A DNA stretch of 64,000 nucleotides from Capillidium heterosporum (taxonomy: Eukaryota > Entomophthoromycota > Entomophthoromycetes > Entomophthorales > Capillidiaceae). Shown piece after piece: positions 58,891 to 64,000 of the stretch (its first letter is position 1; the number at the start of each line of letters is the position of its first letter). Location of the stretch: positions 1,798,001-1,862,000 of the forward strand of contig WBMQ01000004.1 of assembly GCA_016630905.1 (NCBI GenBank), read 5' to 3'. The notes beneath the pieces are model-generated. The model had not been told where the DNA came from. It ran no database searches and saw only the letters and a list, made by a program, of their open reading frames with translations. The position numbers and the translations under genes were made by a program.

Positions 58891-60599
58891 ATGAATCAGT
58901 ACAAGGTCGATGACATTGTGTGGGCAAAATTGAAAGGGTATCCGTGGTGGCCGGCTAAGGTAACCAGCTACATTTATTTTTATTAAATCTTTAGATCGTT
59001 GATGAGTCGGATTTAACCGCTGATGTCATCTCCAAGAAGCCTAAGAATGGAGTTGTCTGGCCCGTATTCTTCTTCGGTTCTAGAGATTAGTAACTTTATT
59101 TTTAATTTTCAAATTTAACCTAGTGCTTTAGTACGTGGTGTAGGAAAGAAGCTCTGCGTATGTTTAATGACGGTATGGCAGAGTTCGGTTCTACTCAGAA
59201 GAAAGGAAGTCTATTCGCCATCGCTATCAAGCAGGCCCTTAATCCCCAAATACTTGAAGACTTGGAAGTCGCCGAAAGCCATGTCGAGGTTAAGGAGAAG
59301 GTAAAGACGAAGGTTAGCAAGACACCCATAAATGTTGAGGATGATGACGAATCTGACTTTGCTGGGGTGGATAATATCAAGCTGAAGGTAAAGCCACCGG
59401 TCAAACCGGAACGGAAGTCAAAGCAAAATGCATCTGGCTTTCCCGTTAAACTTAGCTTGACCAATTCTAGCGAATCAATAGCGATGCGAAAGTATTCGAC
59501 CCAGTCTACTTCGACCGACAAACCTGGAACGAACTATACCTTCGATTCAATCCCAGGTCAAGGAAATTGTCCACAAGGTACCTTGTACTATTAGTCTATA
59601 CTAATTTGATTTGTAGCGTCGCATTGTAGAAACCCACGGTATGTATTTCACTTTACTTCAATATTTAATTTTTCATCCGACCCTTCAAATTGTAGCCAAG
59701 CTATCTGAATTTAGCTTAAGTGATCGTTGGGCTCAAATTGAATGTAATTTTGTACTACCTATATATAGTAGTTTACATGCTGCATAATTTTACTTTCCAA
59801 TATTTCTCTCTTTGATAGTCTACAACTAGCTCTTTGTATCAAGCTAACTCATCTCTACTTTTAGATTTGAAACGACTTCGAGTGAAACTTCAAATCGAAA
59901 CTATAAAAAATGCATACCAGGTTCATATTTTTTAATTACTGCTTATTGAATTTTTGCTTTTAGAATATGTCTTACGTCGATGATCTGCTTAAACAAATCG
60001 AAGGATTGCCGTTGACTGCCTCACATATTCTGGTAATATAAGCTTGATTATTTTACTTAGAGTTAATGATTTAGGATTCTAAAGTCGGGAAACTAATTCG
60101 CTTCCTCGCCCTCGATGTCATCCCCAACAATGACTACAACTTTAGAATCCGCTTTATAAATCAAGTCCGTCGGTTCAAGATGATCATCAAATCGGAAAGC
60201 CCAGTTACAAATTTTGAAAAGGATGTAACTCGTAAATCTGATTCTCTACTAAGTCCTACCAAGAGACCGAAGCCTTCAGGTATTATTGGTTTTAATGGAT
60301 TTTGTTTGATCAACGACCCTTATATTATACCTCACTTTAAAAGTTTGCTTCCAATTGAACTACCCAAGTAATTTATTGATGAGATTTTGATAGATAAGCT
60401 TAATTCCGATTCTACCGACGAATCCTTTACGCTAAGAGAAAGCCAGTTCAAGAGCAAAAAGTACCACTTCTCGACGTCAGATGCCCATCCCTCCCATGGC
60501 CACGGCTATATAAAAATCATCAGCCACGTCAACGGATCAACCGACCAGCTTTGGGACAAAGCTAGTGCACCCAAGTCGTCAGGGTCGAGTTATTTATAG
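58891..60599 (+). CDS. PWWP + IBD/TFIIS-N-like protein (LEDGF type)
   Basis: A chromatin reader with an N-terminal PWWP domain (IVWAKLKGYPWWPAK, VVWPVFFFGSRDYTWCRKEALRMF), which binds methylated H3K36 nucleosomes, and a C-terminal helical bundle like the LEDGF integrase-binding domain/TFIIS N-domain (LLKQIEGLPLTASHIL, DSKVGKLIRFLALDV). The exons are 58891-58959, 58995-59089, 59132-59577, 59617-59638, 59696-59743, 59865-59920, 59964-60032, 60075-60279 and 60394-60599, about 404 residues. Exon 3 does not join in frame as written. Either one extra base lies between about 59490 and 59540, or a 94-bp intron (AAG|GTAAAG at about 59388 to AATAG at about 59480) is removed. The last two exons and the true stop are less certain: the frame stays open for 33 codons after TAG at 60597-60599. 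Confidence 0.78.
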
Positions 60600-61717
60600 T
60601 ACATGGATATAGTATTTCCTATCGAGTTACCCATCCTTTCTAACCTCTTGAAGAACCAAACGTTGGTGCCGAGTTTAGCTCGACTTACCCCAGCCTAAGT
60701 TTCAAGTCATATTCCAACTGAAGAGTTTTGCATTTTTTACTACTTAATTATAACTTTTGTATTTGTATATGCTTTGTCAATAAACGAACTTATACTATTG
60801 ACTTAGGGTTTGAGTTGTATAGTTGGATTATGTAATTTAAATTTAACAATATGAATTTTACTTTCCACTTGTTTATGAGCATCAGTATTTTATCAGTTAT
60901 TGGGTACTAACACAAAGCTAAATTGATTAATGTATATTATCTTGAAAGTTCAATTAGACTTTTATTGACTCATGGTTTAGATTAAGCTACAGCTATATAT
61001 AAAATAAATAGGGTAAGATAATTTTCTTATCAAGGCCTAAACTCTTGCTTCAATTATTAAACTAAAGAGTATTTGGTCTATATCTTTGATAGTATTGTAA
61101 AAAGAATGTACATCTAATTGAGATTAGCTGTTTATCAACTAGGTGTCCAACTCCGTTTAGATAGTATAACATTATCACGTTTTTAGTAAACCTACAATTT
61201 GATGAAAGCAGTTGAACAAAACATTGCCTAAAGTTTAATGGTAATAGGTATGCTCTCAATTGACCACATTTCTAGAACGGAGTACGAAATCTGGACTTTG
61301 AGCCCAAAGTTCAATGAAATAGGGTAGATAAGTTAGTAGATCTATCCTAAAAATAGTTTAGCACCAAGGTTAAAAGCCTAAAGATAGCTCGGCAATTCAA
61401 ATTTGAAACTAGTCCATCTACCATCATGACGAAAAGTTTGTGAAGTCCAGCTTTGGTAAATGTTTATGGTTGGAAAGCTATTCATAATTAAATATATATA
61501 TAAAAGCTACTATGTAGTTATAAATAAAACTTTATTGAATATTTTTGTACCTCCTACTCAACTTGGAAAAGTTTAAAGTTTAGTTCCTTGGCAACAAGAA
61601 CCAACTTTTAGGAAGATAATAGAATTAATTAGAAAATCGGAAGCAGACGAAGAATGGATAAGAGAAAAGGGTACTTGATATAAAAAGCAAAGGAAAGGTG
61701 TATGAACAGTAAAGAAC
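60600..61717. other. Convergent 3' intergenic region
   Basis: 1.1 kb between the PWWP gene (plus) and the PH gene (minus). AATAAA occurs at 60779-60784, a plausible poly(A) signal for the PWWP gene. The first ~100 bases continue the PWWP frame after its stop. Otherwise it is AT-rich without a gene. Confidence 0.5.
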
Positions 61718-62492
61718 TTAAACGGTAAGTAGAGGTAAACTGGGTAGAGGCATTTCGGAGAACTTGGGGATCCAACCTACGTACTTCAATCTGGTCAGCC
61801 AGAAACTTAAGTCCTTCTGGTCATTGAACTTGAGATACACCAAGCTTTTGCCGCTATCGATCTTGATAACAAAACTATGGTTCTTAAACTGGTCAGTTAC
61901 GTAGCACTTGCAGTTCTCATCTAAGCTAACCAATAGCTTAGGCTTCTGTTGTGACGTGTATTGAATTAACTTCTGGTTTACTAATATAAGGTACTGGGAT
62001 TGGAACTGTCGACCAAACTTTACCTTTCATAACTTTGACCCAGCCTTCACATAACTTGTCCTTCAAATCAACGTTGTACTCACTCAATTCCGAAGTGTCA
62101 AAAGTGTTGGTAGACATGTTGGTAAATGAGGAAGCTATACTGGACATGGACAACTTACGGCCGTGGCTATGTTTGGTTTTTAAAGGTAAGCTAGGAACTG
62201 CTAAACTTTGTCGACGGCCTGAGCTTAAGTTGAACTGGCTTTCCTTAGCTATAGCTTCCATCGAATATAAATTGGGTAAGGAACCTCTTCTAATATTGGA
62301 GTAGGTGGCTATGAGATGGACTTCTCTTTTGACTTTCAAGTGGAACTTGTGGAGGATCAGGTCGAGGTCCGAAAGGAGTTGTTGGAATTTGGGGCTTAGA
62401 TTGGAGTCTTTGATGTTAAAGTCAGTATGTAAGCTGGATTTGAATTCCAGTAATACTTGGTTGTAGTCGTAACTTTTGTTGGTGGGTAGCAT
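61718..62492 (-). CDS. Small PH-domain protein
   Basis: Two exons, 62492-62024 and 61980-61718, give 243 residues. The 43-bp intron (GTAAAG...ATATTAG) joins EGWVKVMK to VNQKLIQYTSQQKPKLLVSL; without it the frame breaks. The N-terminal ~80 residues are helical. Residues 80-140 are Ser-rich and basic (GRRQSLAVPSLPLK, HSHGRKLSMSS), with likely phosphosites. Residues about 145-235 form a PH-like domain: it opens with GWVKV, has strands (LLVSLDENCKCYV, SFVIKIDSGKSLVYLKF) and closes with the Trp-containing helix DLSFWLTRLKYVGW. A role in lipid-dependent membrane or cortex targeting is inferred. The partner and pathway are unknown. It could be a divergent relative of fungal cortical PH proteins. Confidence 0.75.
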
Positions 62493-64000
62493 GGCTGCAG
62501 TCGTAAGTTGAATAAATAGTCTATGGTTCCTTTATGTACTTGTAAAGTTGAAAGAAGCTTGCTTTGAAAACTTTTAAAATTGCTAGGCTGTTCGTTATAT
62601 ACTCTTTATAAAATGGCTATTTACAGTTGTGGTCCCTCTACCCTTTATCTACACTAATAGTGAAAAAATTGGTGCTAGGACTATCTCGAGTTGGAATTAG
62701 ATTCACTTTATATAGGTGGCCTTGAGCTAATCTTTTGGCTTGCATTATTATGAAACTTAAGTTTCACAAGACGGATAAAATTTTAGTTATGCCATATAAA
62801 TTTTATCCAATGGCTTGATACCATTATCAGTCGATCGATATTCTATTTGGTAATCCAATGATATCATAGTTCCATTTAAGATGTGAACCCTAGTTCAAAC
62901 TTCAACCCTGAATCCAGATTTATAAACTGGAATTCCAATCAACTAAAATTTGTGGTGTAAGTGGACCAGGAACTATAGAGGTTGATACAAAAGAAATTTA
63001 TAGTTCCTTTGAGGAATGAAAAGGTGGTTTGGTTGTATCAGTTCTAGTATTTCTTGTTGGTGGGAAAGAAGCGTTTGTTTGTTGTGAGCACCTCTATATT
63101 TCTAAAGGGTGTATAAACTTAATTAAGGGAAGTGTATCGAAGCCCAACAATATGTATATTTACTAGAATCTCTATGAAATATACCTAATGCAGTATAATA
63201 CATAATTTGATACACTTACAGATAGATTATATACTAAAGCATTAAATTTTTCTGTGGATTTTCTCCTTACAAAAGGAGTAAGGTTTATACATTTTAATGT
63301 ATTAGCAAGACTACATCTGTTCTATTTAAAGTATAGCGTCAAAGTAAATTATAAGGTTTAGCATTATTATAATGGTGGATTTTGTGCCTTAATGGAAGCT
63401 TCCTATTATTTCTACAAGATATATATCTTACATCTTTGTAAAAGTTGTTTTAAACTAAAATATATCTTGATGGGATACGGCTATACAATAAACTTTATTT
63501 TGGCATAGTTTTTGTTGAGTTTATAAAATAATTTTACTTTGAACTGATATAAATATAGATATAGAGTGTCAATATACATTAGCAAACTTAGGCCTTTAAT
63601 ATTGGCGACAATAGGTTTATCAAATGATAGTTTTAATTTGATTAAATTAACCATTGATTCAACATTAGCTACCGTACTAATATTTTGGAAAGTAGCTACC
63701 CTTTAATACTGATCACCAATCCTTTACTCTGTTTCCCTCTAAAAATACAACCTATTTCTTTAGTGACTAGCAATATACCTATCAAGTTTTTATGGAAGGT
63801 ACATATGTAAATGATTTAGGAACTATGAACCTATACTGCAAATTGGAATTCTAGTTGGAGTGTATGTATCAACATATACTTTTGCAAACTTATCTTTTGA
63901 AGAACGTCTAATTTTACTTGCTGACATGTGCCATAAAGATAAACCCCATTCCTTTGTTTTCACCTTATAAGCATTTCGCCACTTGAAATTCAACAAAAAA
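62493..64000. other. Terminal intergenic region
   Basis: 1.5 kb of AT-rich DNA upstream of the PH gene to the window end. No exon or RNA gene is supportable. The first few hundred bases should hold the PH gene promoter. Confidence 0.5.

Noticed and set aside
59380-59577. A further +1 frameshift in the PWWP gene
   Set aside because: A 94-bp intron with consensus AAG|GTAAAG and AATAG also repairs the frame, so this is not counted with the nine sites.
60360-60400. In-frame TAA in the PWWP gene as evidence of stop-codon reassignment
   Set aside because: It falls inside a GT-AG intron (60280-60393), and thousands of other codons in the window contain no internal TAA or TAG except at the listed skip sites.
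61975-62030. Apparent +1 break in the small PH protein before PKLLVSLDEN
   Set aside because: A 43-bp intron with GTAAAG and ATATTAG (62023-61981) explains it.
1-64000. CRISPR arrays, insertion sequences, integrated virus or bacterial operons
   Set aside because: No spaced direct repeats, transposase, capsid or polymerase frames or operon structure were seen; gene structure is eukaryotic throughout.

Overview
The window is nuclear DNA from a eukaryote, most likely a fungus outside the well-studied yeasts. The evidence is an AT-rich genome, compact coding genes and many short introns (35-50 bp, GT...AG, often with a TACTAAC/CTAAC-like branch site just before TTAG/TATAG). The gene set also fits: a Num1/Mcp5-type cortical PH protein (a fungal family), an Epl1/NuA4 subunit, NTE1, a COP9 signalosome subunit and ERD2. 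I cannot name the species. The standard genetic code is used.

Layout. 1-4730 holds no gene I can support. 4731-5927 is an orphan Asn/Ser-rich protein gene; 6774-6855 is tRNA-Ser(AGA); 8047-8529 is a small two-TM protein with a PPTY motif. 9618-14812 encodes the largest subunit of RNA polymerase I, tail to tail with a class I histone deacetylase (17219-15063, minus). Then come COP9 subunit CSN1 (minus), an FLVCR-like MFS transporter (plus), a membrane-anchored beta-lactamase-fold protein, and a tubby/LURP1-like protein followed by a decayed tandem copy of itself. NTE1 (minus) is divergent from a UvrD/Srs2-type helicase (plus). Next are a Num1/Mcp5-like coiled-coil PH protein (minus), a secreted protein of eleven 6-Cys modules (minus), a TBC protein with a C-terminal anchor whose catalytic fingers are missing, NOP2, EPL1, ERD2 (minus), a small polytopic membrane protein, a basic nuclear-looking protein, a PWWP + IBD-like (LEDGF-type) protein and a small PH protein (minus). 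The rest is AT-rich intergenic DNA.

Functionally this is a housekeeping region: rRNA synthesis and modification (RPA190, NOP2), chromatin (HDAC, EPL1, PWWP/IBD), ubiquitin-like control (CSN1), lipid and membrane traffic (NTE1, ERD2, TBC protein) and DNA repair (helicase). No operon-like logic is expected or seen.

The most striking observation is that several conserved genes can be read to their end only by skipping one base at discrete sites. There are three such sites in RPA190, two in the HDAC, two in the helicase, one in the Cys-rich protein and one in the MFS transporter. Every one is an extra base (+1); I found no missing base. Four fall on an in-frame stop codon (GCC-TGA, GAC-TGA, CCC-TAA, TGG-TAG), which recalls antizyme-type programmed +1 frameshifting. 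Three others are perfect re-pairing sites (CCC-C, GGG-G, AAA-G). Single-base insertion errors in the assembly are the ordinary explanation and cannot be excluded from sequence alone. About 6,000 other codons in the window are free of shifts.
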